Assembly: GCA_021739625.1 (NCBI GenBank)
Contig: JAIPBJ010000028.1
Location: 1 to 34,921, forward strand
DNA length: 34,921 nt
From: Flavobacteriales bacterium
GTDB lineage: Bacteria; Bacteroidota; Bacteroidia; UBA10329
Direction of reading: 5' to 3'
Shown: positions 1-10,200 of the stretch, in pieces
How positions within the stretch are numbered: position 1 is the stretch's first letter
How the letters are laid out: each line of letters opens with the position of its first letter
Program-made: the position numbers and the translations under genes
The notes under the pieces: generated by a model
Told to the model about the DNA's origin: nothing
Database searches by the model: none
Seen by the model: the letters and a program-made list of their open reading frames with translations, nothing else

Positions 1-386
1 GTCACGGCTCCCGTGCCTATGGTCAATGCTCCAGTGTTCACAATGCTGGCATCACCGCTCAGTGCCACACCCGTAGCGATGTTCGAGGCGTTGCCCACGA
101 ACACCCTCCCATCCAGCAGCGTCTCCGACAGCAGTCCTGCGGACGAACTGAATGACACCCACTGCGTGCCGTCCCAGCCTTGGAACGCTCCCGCCACGCT
201 GTTCCAGCGCACGGTGCCCGCTCCTCCGTTGGGCGATCCGACCGTGTTGTCAGAACTCAGACGCAGCCTTCCGGCAACATCCAACTTCTCCTGCGGAGAT
301 GCAACGTCAACACCAACGTTCTGGGCATTGATGGTTGCCATACTGAGCACAAGGCCCACGGTCGCAATGATCTGTTTCTTTTTCAT
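1..386 (-). CDS. Secreted/surface repeat protein, N-terminal part (gene runs off the window)
   Basis: Reading leftward from an ATG at 386, the protein begins with a Lys-rich signal peptide (MKKKQIIATVGLVLSMATINAQ) and continues NVGVDVASPQEKLDVAGRLRL. The 'NVGVxxASPxEKLDVxGRLRL' opening is typical of large Bacteroidota surface proteins with tail-fibre-like or beta-helical bodies, often ending in a chaperone-of-endosialidase or T9SS domain. The visible ~128 residues also contain GTVRWNSVAGAFQGWDGTQWVSF, another hallmark of that group. The C-terminus lies before base 1, so the domain that would settle function is missing. It is separated from the minus-strand EamA gene upstream by 73 bases. Export is well supported by the leader; function is unknown. 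Confidence 0.7.
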   Translation of the reverse strand, partial: MKKKQIIATVGLVLSMATINAQNVGVDVASPQEKLDVAGRLRLSSDNTVGSPNGGAGTVRWNSVAGAFQGWDGTQWVSFSSSAGLLSETLLDGRVFVGNASNIATGVALSGDASIVNTGALTIGTGAV

Positions 387-459
387 GTAAAGCTTGCGTA
401 GAGTGTGTCAAAACTAACAGAAAAAGAAACAGCCCCGCCCTACGCTACAATCGCCCCTT

Positions 460-1344
460 TTAGAGTTTCATTATTCTCCCACTCACGAGATACACCCCCA
501 GGAAGATGAGCATGGCCGAGGCCACCTTCACGGCCGTCAGCACATCCTTGCCCGCCATGATGGCGAACATGCTCGCCAGCACGGGCTGCAGATAGATGTA
601 GGTGCTCACCACCGATGGGCTCACCTGCCGCAACGCCAGGCTGTTGAAGAGATAGGCGAAGAAGCTCAGCCCTATCACCACGTATGCCGTGGCCCATAGT
701 ATCGGCACGGGCATAGCGGCCCAGTCCACCGCCCGAAGCTCCTGCTGCCCGAAGGGGATCACCATCACGAATCCGAAAAGGAAGATCCACTTCATCACCG
801 TGATGGGATGATACTTGGCCACCAGGGGTTTCACGATGACGAGATAGACACCATAGGAGGTGGCATTGACCAGGATGAGGAGGTCGCCCACGAAGGTGTC
901 GGAACTGAAACTCACCTCCTTGCCCGCCAGCAGGATAAGCAGTGCACCCGCCAGCCCCAGCGCTATGCCCGATGCCCGCAACAGCGTGATGCGCTCGCGG
1001 ATGAGTATGGCCGCCACAATGAGCACGAGGATGGGCGTGGAGGTCATGATGACGGCCGCGTTGATGGGCAGGGTCAGGCTCAGCCCCTTGAGGAACATCA
1101 GTTGGTTCACCGCAATGCCGAACACCGCGCAGAGCAGCAGGCGTGGCACATCGCTTCGCTCCATCTTCTCCTTGATGAATGTGCCGGCCAGCCAGAACAG
1201 CGGCACCGCCCCTATGCACCGCAGCACCACCAGCCCCAGCGGCCCGATGAAAGCGGGCGTCACCTCCTTGGCGATGGTATAATTGGCCCCATAGATCAGA
1301 TTGGCCCCCAGCAGCGCAAGGTGGGCCCAGAAGTGCTTCGGCAT
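460..1344 (-). CDS. EamA/DMT-family inner-membrane transporter
   Basis: This 294-residue protein is almost entirely hydrophobic, with about ten predicted membrane segments arranged as two repeats, the architecture of the drug/metabolite transporter superfamily (EamA domains). Family signatures visible are the N-terminal 'LIYGANYTIAKEV' segment, the mid-protein 'PILVLIVAAILIRERITLLR' helix end, and in the second half 'SPSVVSTYIYLQPVLASM', the usual 'xxPVxAxxxA' helix. Length is normal for the family. Substrate cannot be told from sequence; members export amino acids, metabolites or drugs. Its ATG overlaps the stop of the upstream ArsC-like gene by one base (TGATG), so the two are very likely co-transcribed and translationally coupled. 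Confidence 0.9.
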   Translation of the reverse strand: MPKHFWAHLALLGANLIYGANYTIAKEVTPAFIGPLGLVVLRCIGAVPLFWLAGTFIKEKMERSDVPRLLLCAVFGIAVNQLMFLKGLSLTLPINAAVIMTSTPILVLIVAAILIRERITLLRASGIALGLAGALLILLAGKEVSFSSDTFVGDLLILVNATSYGVYLVIVKPLVAKYHPITVMKWIFLFGFVMVIPFGQQELRAVDWAAMPVPILWATAYVVIGLSFFAYLFNSLALRQVSPSVVSTYIYLQPVLASMFAIMAGKDVLTAVKVASAMLIFLGVYLVSGRIMKL

Positions 1345-1694
1345 CAGAGCAGTTTGGCGGCCTCGGCAATGGTGGCCTTCGCATTGCCAACGAAGACGGC
1401 ATCATCGGTCAGGATCACAGGCCTTTTCAGAAAGGTGTATTCCTTCAGGATGTGTTGGCGATAATCCTGCTCTGTCAGCACCAGCTTGTCCAACCCCATC
1501 CCACGGAATTTGATCGCCCGCCTGCTGAAGAGCGCCTCATACGACCCTACCTTCTCCTTGATGGCATCCAGCTCATCGGCAGAAATGTTCTGCTGCTTGA
1601 TGTCCTGCAACGCAAAGCCCTTCTCAACAAGCCCAAGTTCCCGAATGACCTTCTGGCAGGTGTTGCAGGACGAGAGGTGATAGACTTTTCGCAT
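1344..1694 (-). CDS. ArsC/Spx-family thioredoxin-fold protein
   Basis: A 116-residue protein, the usual size for the ArsC/Spx/YffB family of glutaredoxin-like proteins. It starts MRKVYHLSSCNTCQKVI, placing a CxxC pair (Cys10, Cys13) at the family's redox-active position. The C-terminal half has the expected 'FLKRPVILTDDAVFVGNAK' segment, equivalent to the 'lxRPvvvxxxxxxvG' core. Family members reduce arsenate or act as Spx-like regulators. Since the arsenate-binding Arg pattern cannot be assigned by eye, I do not claim arsenate reductase activity. It is the first gene of a two-gene operon with the EamA transporter and follows a good Bacteroidota -7 promoter box. Confidence 0.85.
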   Translation of the reverse strand: MRKVYHLSSCNTCQKVIRELGLVEKGFALQDIKQQNISADELDAIKEKVGSYEALFSRRAIKFRGMGLDKLVLTEQDYRQHILKEYTFLKRPVILTDDAVFVGNAKATIAEAAKLL

Positions 1695-1715
1695 AGACCC
1701 ACTGTTTCAGGAGTG

Positions 1716-1723
1716 CAAATGTA
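1716..1723 (-). promoter_or_regulatory. Bacteroidota -7 promoter box (TACATTTG) for the ArsC-like/EamA operon
   Basis: On the minus strand TACATTTG is an exact match to the Bacteroidota -7 consensus TAnnTTTG and lies 21 bases before the ATG at 1694. I see no clear -33 TTTG. The region 1695-1810 is shared with the divergent lipoprotein gene. Confidence 0.5.
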
Positions 1724-1810
1724 GGCTTGCAGAAAATGGGGACGGCCTTCGGAACAGAGACTCACCCGTGCGGTCGCGAAATAAAACTGTACTTTTCCCG
1801 TTGTTGGGCC

Positions 1811-2965
1811 ATGACAATCCGATTACTCGCTCTTGTTTTTGCCGGCACCTTGCTTGCCGGATGTGAAGATTCCTCGCCTCTTACGGAGGAGGTGGCAGAA
1901 TTCATCCGAGTCTATGAATCTGGCGGTCACCAGTTCGGGCATCAGTTGATACTGGATGACCAAGGGTTGCTGATCATCGGCACTTCGATGGTTGGGAATC
2001 AGAGCTGCGTTCTGCTCATGCGGACTGACCTCAACGGAGAACCCATCTGGAGCCGTCAGATAGCCACCGAACTGTATGCCGAAGGGGAGGGTCTTGCACG
2101 TACCGCAGACGGAGGTCTCATACTGGTGGGGAGTCATCCCATTGCGCCCATGGTGAAGAATCTGCTGCTGGTGCGCACAGACTCCGAAGGGCATGTGCTG
2201 TGGCAACGCAGTTACGGAGGTGCCATGAATGACATCGGCAGAGGAGTGATTCAGTTACATGACGGCAGCTTCATGGTCATCGGCACCACGTCCAGCCTCG
2301 GTCCGGGAGTGGCTTGCATGTATGTGTTGAAAGTGGATGCCCAGGGGAATGAGCTGTGGTCGAAGGCCTTCGGTGGAATCTCGCTTGATGGAGGTTCTGA
2401 TCTGACCCAATTGGACGCCTATCAAGTGGTACTGCTCGGATTCACGGAGAGTCTCGGTGCTGGTGGCCGTGACCAGTGGCTGGTTGGGATGAGCCTCGAT
2501 GGCGATTCGCTATGGAGCAGAACCGTGGGTGGAACGGGATATGAGGAGAGTCAGGGCTTTGCATCCCTGCCCGATGGGGGTTTCCTGTTGTGCGGTCACT
2601 CCTCAAGCATAGACCCTGTCCATGACCTGCATGCCCTCCGGCTCGATGGGTCGGGCAGCCTGCTCTGGGAGCACCACCTTGGAACCATGGGCAACCATGA
2701 CGGAGGGGAAGGCGTGGCCACAGATGCAGATGGCAACTTCTGGTTCGTGGGCCGAGGGGATGTGCAAGGACTTTGGGAGGAGGTGTTCGTGATTCGCACA
2801 GATGCAGAAGGCCAGATATTATCAGAGGAGTATTTCGGTGGGAGCGGCAATCAGATGGCCACCGATGTGAAGACCAACGCCAATTCCGTTTTCATCCTTG
2901 CCCACTCGCAAACAGGTGGAGGAGGTACAGGCAATGTGATGCTTGTAAAACGGGCTGTACGATAA
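1811..2965 (+). CDS. Propeller-like repeat lipoprotein
   Basis: I place the start at ATG 1811 because it gives a lipoprotein signal (MTIRLLALVFAGTLLAGC) with lipobox LAGC and a Cys for acylation; the open frame extends upstream to 1727 but that would bury the signal. The mature 384-residue product has about seven degenerate ~45-residue repeats of the form 'LWxRxxGGxxxDxGxxxxxxxDGGxxxxG', for example around WQRSYGGAMNDIG, WSRTVGGTGYEES and SEEYFGGSGNQMA. Seven such units suggest a seven-bladed beta-propeller anchored in a membrane facing the periplasm or surface. No catalytic motif is visible. It is divergent from the ArsC-like operon and followed by the UPF0104 gene after ~70 bases. Fold is an inference; function unknown. 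Confidence 0.75.
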   Translation: MTIRLLALVFAGTLLAGCEDSSPLTEEVAEFIRVYESGGHQFGHQLILDDQGLLIIGTSMVGNQSCVLLMRTDLNGEPIWSRQIATELYAEGEGLARTADGGLILVGSHPIAPMVKNLLLVRTDSEGHVLWQRSYGGAMNDIGRGVIQLHDGSFMVIGTTSSLGPGVACMYVLKVDAQGNELWSKAFGGISLDGGSDLTQLDAYQVVLLGFTESLGAGGRDQWLVGMSLDGDSLWSRTVGGTGYEESQGFASLPDGGFLLCGHSSSIDPVHDLHALRLDGSGSLLWEHHLGTMGNHDGGEGVATDADGNFWFVGRGDVQGLWEEVFVIRTDAEGQILSEEYFGGSGNQMATDVKTNANSVFILAHSQTGGGGTGNVMLVKRAVR

Positions 2966-3037
2966 TCACGACTCATTGCTACTGGGGTTGATGCCGTGTC
3001 ACCGTCCCGATGTTCCTTACTTTCGGGCCACCACCCC

Positions 3038-4219
3038 ATGGCCTATCGCGCACAGGACCTTGTCCACACACTGAGTCCACGCAGAATCCTCATCCCGATC
3101 GCCATCGGCCTCATCGTGGTGTCTTTCATGCTCTACCACAGCCTCAGTCAGGAGCGGTTCGCAGAGGCGGGGCCTGCGACCGCCACACACAGCTGGGTGG
3201 ATCTCAATGCCGATGGCGAACAGCAGACGGAAGAGTTCTTCCCGGCCGTGGCGAATGGCACCCACATCCGCATCACCTACCGCGACATCCTTGCGGGCAT
3301 CGAGTGGACCACCGCGTCCTATTTCTGGATACTCATCGCCTTTGTGATGATGCTGCTGCGTGATGGTGCCTACATGTACCGCATCCGCCTGCTCACCGAC
3401 AGGGCCATCTCGTGGCGCAAAAGCTTTGATGTCATCATGCTCTGGGAATTCGCCTCTGCCATTTCGCCTTCCGTGGTGGGCGGCACTGCGGTCGCGCTCT
3501 TCATTCTCAACAAGGAGGGCGTGAATGCGGGCAAGAGCACCGCCATCGTGTTCATCACCGCCCTTCTGGACGAACTGTTCTATGTGCTGATGGTGCCGTT
3601 GCTCATCCTCGTGGTCGGCACTGCGCAGCTGTTCCCTGTCGCCATGACCATGGAGGTCTTCGGCACCACACTGGGCACAGCGGGCATCTTCGTCATGGCC
3701 TATCTCGTTCTGGCCGCCTACTCACTGCTGCTCATCTATGGCATCTTCATGAATCCGAGGGGATTCAAATGGCTCATCATAAAGGTCTTTTCACTTCCGC
3801 TGCTCCGCAAATGGCGTCCGTGGGCCAACCGCACAGGCGATGAGATGCTGGTCGCCTCCACCGAATTCCGTGGCCGCCCGTGGGGATTCTGGCTCAAGGC
3901 CTACGGGGCCACCGTCATCAGTTGGACGGGCCGCTTCTGGGTCGTCAACTTCATCATCCTCGCCTTCACGCCCGTGGGCCAACACCTGCTCATCTACGCC
4001 CGTCAACTCGTCATGTGGAGCATCCTGCTGCTCTCGCCCACGCCCGGTGGCAGCGGTTTCGCAGAGCTGGCCTTCACCGGATTCTTCAAGGATTTCATTC
4101 CCCTCGGTCTGGCCGCCTCGCTCGCCCTCATCTGGAGGCTCATCAGTTACTATCCGTACCTCTTCATCGGCACTGTCGTGTTACCTCGCTGGCTCAGGCG
4201 GGTCTATCAGCAGGGCTGA
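3038..4219 (+). CDS. UPF0104/YbhN-like integral membrane protein (lysylphosphatidylglycerol synthase TM-type)
   Basis: A 393-residue polytopic protein of the lysylphosphatidylglycerol synthetase transmembrane (UPF0104, YbhN/AglD-like) family. Supporting features are the multiple long membrane helices, 'SAISPSVVGGTAVALFILNKEGV' in the middle (the family's 'SxxxPxxxGG' element) and 'SPTPGGSGFAELAF' near residue 340, the family's most recognisable motif. A ~60-residue loop after the first helix (Asp/Gln-rich) probably lies outside. The MprF catalytic domain is absent, so this is the flippase-like half only. ATG 3038 is preferred; an in-frame GTG at 2996 would add 14 residues without adding sense. 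It precedes the alpha-2-macroglobulin gene by 78 bases in the same direction. Confidence 0.85.
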   Translation: MAYRAQDLVHTLSPRRILIPIAIGLIVVSFMLYHSLSQERFAEAGPATATHSWVDLNADGEQQTEEFFPAVANGTHIRITYRDILAGIEWTTASYFWILIAFVMMLLRDGAYMYRIRLLTDRAISWRKSFDVIMLWEFASAISPSVVGGTAVALFILNKEGVNAGKSTAIVFITALLDELFYVLMVPLLILVVGTAQLFPVAMTMEVFGTTLGTAGIFVMAYLVLAAYSLLLIYGIFMNPRGFKWLIIKVFSLPLLRKWRPWANRTGDEMLVASTEFRGRPWGFWLKAYGATVISWTGRFWVVNFIILAFTPVGQHLLIYARQLVMWSILLLSPTPGGSGFAELAFTGFFKDFIPLGLAASLALIWRLISYYPYLFIGTVVLPRWLRRVYQQG

Positions 4220-4264
4220 TTGTGTACGTTTTCAGAGCTTTCACGACCTTATGGATTCTCCCTA

Positions 4265-4282
4265 CTTTCAGCATCCTGAAAG
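4265..4282 (+). promoter_or_regulatory. Perfect 7-bp hairpin upstream of the alpha-2-macroglobulin start
   Basis: CTTTCAG-CATC-CTGAAAG forms a perfect 7-bp stem with a 4-base loop, ending 15 bases before the ATG at 4298. No T-run follows, so it does not look like a strong intrinsic terminator for the upstream gene. It could be a leader structure; role is inference. Confidence 0.35.
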
Positions 4283-4297
4283 GCAAAACATACCTAC

Positions 4298-7200
4298 ATG
4301 CGTCATTCCGTTCTTCTCCTGATTCTTTGCATTTCATCGCTGTTCGCCCACGCCCAGACCTACGATGACCTCTGGAAGGAGGTGGACAACCTCACCAACC
4401 TCGGCCAGCCGCGCTCTGCGTTGGAGAAGGCAGAGCAGATACACCGCAAGGCCGCGCAGGAGGACAACGGTGTGCAGCTCATCAAGGCCGTGATCCATGA
4501 GGTGAAATTCAGTGCGCACTTCGAGGAGGAGAGCCTGGTGCTGAGCATCGGGCGGTTGGAGGACGAGGTGAAAGTGCTGCCTGCCCCCACGCGGCAGGTG
4601 CTGCATTCGCTGCTGGGCGAGATGTACTGGGCCTATTGGCAGAACAACAGTTGGCAGATTCGTCAGCGCACCTCCACCACGGTGCAGGGCGAGGGGCTGC
4701 TCTCGTGGGACTTCGACCGCATCGTCCGCATGGCCGACAGCCATTTCGCGCGTTCGCTGGAAGGGGCGGACACGTTGCGCAGCGCAAAACTCAAGGACTA
4801 CGCGCCCATCCTTGCTGGAGATGACCGCTACCGCGACCTGCGGCCCACATTGTATCATCTGCTACTGTCCCGTGCCCTTGATTTCTATGGTTCTGAGGAG
4901 GCCGACCTTGTCAATTTCGACCTCGCAGGCACGTTCGACCACCCCGACCTGCTGGCCGATGCCGATAGCTTCCTCCGCTGGAAACCCACGGATGGCGGGG
5001 AACTCCGCCCTGCGCAGCGCACCATCCACCTGATGCAGGAACTGCTCCGCGAAGCAAGGAAGACCAGTCCACAGGCTGGGACGGTGGAAGACCTCAGACG
5101 CCTCGCCCTCATGCACCGCAGGTCGCAGCGGGACGACCGCGATGCCCGCTACGAATCTGCCCTACGTGCGCTTCTGGGAAAGACAAAAGACCTTCCTCTT
5201 CAAGCAGATATCACCGCCCAGCTCGCGGAGCATCTTTTCAATCTCGGCAGCAATGCCAACAGCCCTTCCGACAGCCTCTATCTCCATTGGAAACTGGCCT
5301 ACGACCTGTGTGACGCAGCAGTGAAGGCCCTCCCGAAGGAGGAGAAGGGCAGTATCGGGGCGGTGAACTGCCTCGCGGTGATGTCAAACATCACGCAGCG
5401 CGATTGGAACATGGCTGCCGAAGGCGCGGTGCTGCCCCACAAGCCGTTCCGTTTCCTGATGAATTACCGCAACGTGGGCGCTGCCTCGGCCAAGAACTGG
5501 CCCGTCCATGTCCGCGTGGCGCGTCTCGACCCACTGCATTACCGCAGCAGTGCTCGCCAGAATTACGGGGAGAAACTCACCGAGTGGCTGCTCAAGAACA
5601 GCGTGACCGTTTCCACCCAACAGTTCGACCTGCCCAACCCGCAGGATTTCCGCGCCCACAGCATCGAGCTGCCGCTGGCGGGGCTGCCCATCGGCACCTA
5701 CGTCATATTCGCGGCCACCGATAAGGATTTCAGGACGAAGGGCGAGGCGGTGGCCCACGCCATCGTCACCGTCACCGACCTCACGTTGCTCAAGCGGCAG
5801 GAATCGGACGGCAACACACGCCTCGTAGTGCTGACCCGCGATGGCGGCCAGCCCGTGAAGGGTGCGCGCATCGAGCTGCTCGAATCGTCCTATGACCGCA
5901 ACACACGGGGCTACGCCTACCGTCTCAAGAGCACCCTCACCACCGATGCGCGGGGCGAGGCGGTGTTCAAGACAGGCGGCACGGGTTATGGCAGCCTGAT
6001 GGTCGATGTCTATACGGACGGTGACCGCCTCATCGCGGCCGACAATGTCCACACCTACCGCAACGTGGAGGACGAGCGGTGGAACGACCAGACGCAGTTC
6101 TTCCTCGATCGCGCCATCTATCGCCCTGGGCAGGTCATCCATTTCAAGGGGCTGATGATGCGCAGCAATGGCAAGGATGTGGAGCGCGTGAAGGACAGGA
6201 ACACCACCGTCCGCCTCTTCGATGTCAACGGGCAGGAGGTGAGCCAGTTGGAGGTGCGCACGAACGCATTCGGCACGTTCTCAGGCACTTTCATCGCGCC
6301 CACGGGCGGGCTGAACGGCTTTCTGCGCATCGGCAATGAGCACGGATCCATCAGTTTCAGGATGGAGGAATACAAACGGCCGAAGTTTGAGGTGAAGCTG
6401 GACGCGCCCACTGCCCAGTTCCGCGTGGGCGACACGGTGGCGGTGCAGGGCATGGCGGTGTCCTACGCGGGCATACCGCTCGATGGGGCCGAGGTGCGCT
6501 ACCGTGTCACACGCACAGCCCGTTTCCCCTACCCGTGGCGGTGCTGGGGCTGGATGCCGCAGAGCAACCCCAAGCAGGTAGCGTACGGCACGGCCACAAC
6601 CGATGCCACGGGCACGTTCACCGTCCGTTTTGAAGCGCAGCCCGACCCGCTGGTGCGCCCATCGCGCTACCCCGTGTTCACCTACACCATCGAGGCCGAC
6701 ATCACCGACCGCAGCGGGGAGATGCAGACGGGCAGCAGCGCGGTCTCCGTGGGCTACCACGCGCTGGATGTGAATGTCTCCGTGCCTTCTTTCATCGAGA
6801 AAAGCGAACTGAAAAGCTATCCCGTGCGGGCCACCAACCTCTCGGGGCAGGAGCAGGACGCGGAGGTGAAAGTGACGGTGTGGCAACTGGGCCCCAACGA
6901 CCGCATCCTCCGCAGGCGGCAGTGGCAGAAGCCCGACCAGCAGCATCTCTCGGAGAAAGAATACCGAGCAATGTTCCCCAACGAGCCATTCGCGGACGAG
7001 CACGACCCGCAGACGTGGGAAAAGGCCACCAAGGCGCTGGAGACCACCGTGCGCACGGGCAAGGACGGCCAGCTCGACCTCTCATCGCTCCAGCGTGGCA
7101 GCCTCAGCCATTACCTCATTGAGCTGACGGCCACTGACGCCTTCGGCAAGGAGGTGACGCAGAAGGCCTTCTTCCAACTATTTGATAAGGATGGAAAAAC

Positions 7201-10200
7201 GCCCGCAACACCCGTGACCTCTTGGACGCACCTGATGCAGGAGACGCTGGAACCCAACGACACGCTGAAGCTGCTTGTGGCATCGTCCTACCCTGATATG
7301 CGGTTTCTGTTGGAGGTGGAGGTACGCGGCTCGGGCGTGCGCACCAACCGCATCATCCATTCGGAGGAAATCAATCTGAGCAACGCGCAGCGCATGGTGC
7401 GCATCCCCGTGACCGAGGAGTGGCGCGGCAACGCGGTGGTTCATCTGCGGGCGGTGCGCAACAATGAGCTGCTTGGCAGTACGCACAGCATCAACGTGCC
7501 CTACACCAACAAGCTGTTGGACGTTTCACTGGAGACTTTCCGCAAGGAGATGACCCCGGATGACAAGGAGGAATGGACCCTGCGCATAACTGATAAAAAA
7601 GGAAAGCCCGTGAAGGCCGAGCTGCTCGCCACGATGTACGATGCCTCGCTCGATGTGCTCGCGGCCAACAATTGGTCGTTGAACCCATACCGCTCACTGA
7701 ACCCGCGCCTGCACTGGGGCAGCGGTTCGTTCAACAGTGCGGATGTGCGCGTGTGGGACAGGGACTGGAATGCTTATCCGAAAGGAGGAATGACGCGGGA
7801 GTTTGAGACGCTGAACTGGTTCGGGCACTACTTCGGAGGAAGAAGGCATTCAAACACATATATCGATGGTGTTAAGGTTCGAGGTTCGGCAATTCTTCCA
7901 CAGTCTGCGATGGAGATGGGAGCAGAAATGATGGAGATGGAAGTCAATGACCACGATACATTTAAAGCAGAGACATCATCGCGAAAAGATGCACCAATGG
8001 CAACAGGAGGAGTACCTGCACAGTTTGGTGATGAATCGGGAGGAACTGTCAATGAACCAGCCCCCGAAATCAAACTTCGCTCCGATTTCAGCGAGACGGT
8101 GTTCTTCCATCCGCATCTCACCACGGATGATTCGGGGAAGGTGAGCATCGTGTTCAATGCGCCACAGAGCCTGACGCGGTGGAAGTTCATGGGCCTTGCT
8201 ACCACCGAGGACCTGAGCATCGGCATGGTCACCGAGGAGGTGGTCACCCGCAAGCTGCTGATGGTCACGCCCAACTATCCGCGCTTCGTGAGGGAAGGAG
8301 ATAAACTGCGATTTCAGGTGAAGGTGGATGTTGTGGATTCGACCGTTGCGGAGGTGAATGCAAGTTTGGAGGTGAAGGATGGGCTGACGGGGGAAGAAAG
8401 TTTAAGGTTTAAAGTTCAAAGTTTAAGGTTGGAGGGAAGCAGTGCCGTCTTTCATTGGGAACTGGAGATTCCCGAAGGGATTTCGGCATTGACGTTCACG
8501 GTGAAGGCGTGGGGGAAATCGGCCTCTGTAATGCATACGGACGGGGAGGAGAAGACCATCCCCGTGCTGCCCAACCGCATGTTGGTGACCGAGGCCATGC
8601 CGCTGCCCGTGCGCGGCAAGGGGACGCATGATTTCACGTTCTCCAAACTGTTGAACAATGATTCCCCGACCCTGCGTCACCACAACCTGACACTGGAATT
8701 CACGCCCAACCCCATCTGGCTGGCAGTGCTCGCGCTGCCCTACATGATGGAGTATCCGCACGAATGCGCGGAGCAGATATTCAGCCGTTTCTACGCCAAT
8801 GCCATCGGCACGCACCTCGCCAACAGTGACCCTGCCATCAAGCGGGTGTTCGACCAGTGGAAGCGCGATGCGGAAACAGGGCAGGGCAATGTCTTCCAAT
8901 CGCAACTTGACAAGAATCCTGAGCTGAAACAGGCCCTGTTGCAGGAGACCCCGTGGGTGCGCGATGCGCAGGACGAGGCGGAGCAGCGCAGGCGCATCAC
9001 CGAGCTGTTCGACACGGAGCGCATGGCGCGGGAGCTGACGGAATCGCTCCGCAAACTTCAACAGCAACAACAGGCAGATGGCGGCTGGGGCTGGTTCAGC
9101 GGCCTCCGCAGCGACCTCTACATCACGCGGCACATCGTGATGGGTTTTGGCAAGCTGAGGAAAATGGGCGTTTGGGAACCTGATGCCGCATCAATGAAGA
9201 TGCTCCGCAACGCGATCGAATTCATGGACAGCGAACTGGTGGCATACTACGAACGCGTGAACATGAAGGACAAAGAGCGAATCCCAGACTGGTTTGAGCT
9301 GCATTCGATGTATGCTCGGTCGTTCTTCCTCGCGGATTTCAAACCCACGGGCAGGGCGAAGGCCATCTACGAGGACATGCTATCACGCATCAAGCAGCAC
9401 TGGACGAAGTTCGATGCCACCCAGAAGGGCATGGCGGCTGTGATCCTGCACCGCAATGGCATGGCGAAGGACGCGGCACAGCTCATCGTCTCCCTCCGCG
9501 AGACCGCGCTGACCAGCGAGGAGTTCGGTACTTACTGGGCCATGGAAAAGGGCTACTACTGGCATCAGGCGCCCATCGAGAACCACGTGATCATCCTGGA
9601 GGCGTTCCATGAGGTGGCGAACGATGTCGCGATGGTCGATGAGATGAAGATATGGCTGCTGAAACAGAAGCAGACGCAGAACTGGAAGACCACCAAGGCC
9701 ACGGCCGAGGCGTGTTACGCGCTGCTGGGCATGGGCAGCCGCGACCTGAACACGCAGCCGAATGTGAGCATCCGCATCGGCAGTGAGACCATCGACCCGA
9801 GCAAGGACAGGGATCTGAAAACGGAAGCGGGCACAGGCTACTTCAAGACCAACTGGTCGGGCAAATCCATCACTCCTGACATGGGCCGTGTGACCGTGAC
9901 CAAGGACAGCGAGGGCGTGGCCTGGGGAGCGGTCTATTGGCAGTATTTCGAGAATCTCGACAAGATCACGGGCGTGGATGACAACCCCATCAAGATGAAG
10001 CGCGAGGTGATGCTGCGCGAGGATACGCCCAACGGACCGCTGCTTCGCCCTCTTACCGATGGCGCAAAACTGAAGGTGGGCGACCGTGTGCAGGTGCGGA
10101 TCGTGCTGGAAACCGACCGCCACATGGAATACGTGCATCTGAAAGACATGCGTGCCGCCAGTTTCGAACCGCGCGAACAGCTCTCTGGCACGGCCTATCA

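Noticed and set aside
440-1405. 321-codon minus-strand frame overlapping the EamA gene in another frame
   Set aside because: Lacks hydrophobic helices and overlaps a clear transporter frame.
5384-6142. 252-codon minus-strand open frame inside the macroglobulin gene, and similar long antisense frames at 6281-7003, 8423-9133 and 9383-10246
   Set aside because: Strong GC at third codon positions leaves the opposite strand open; products are His/Arg/Gly-rich with no motif or signal.
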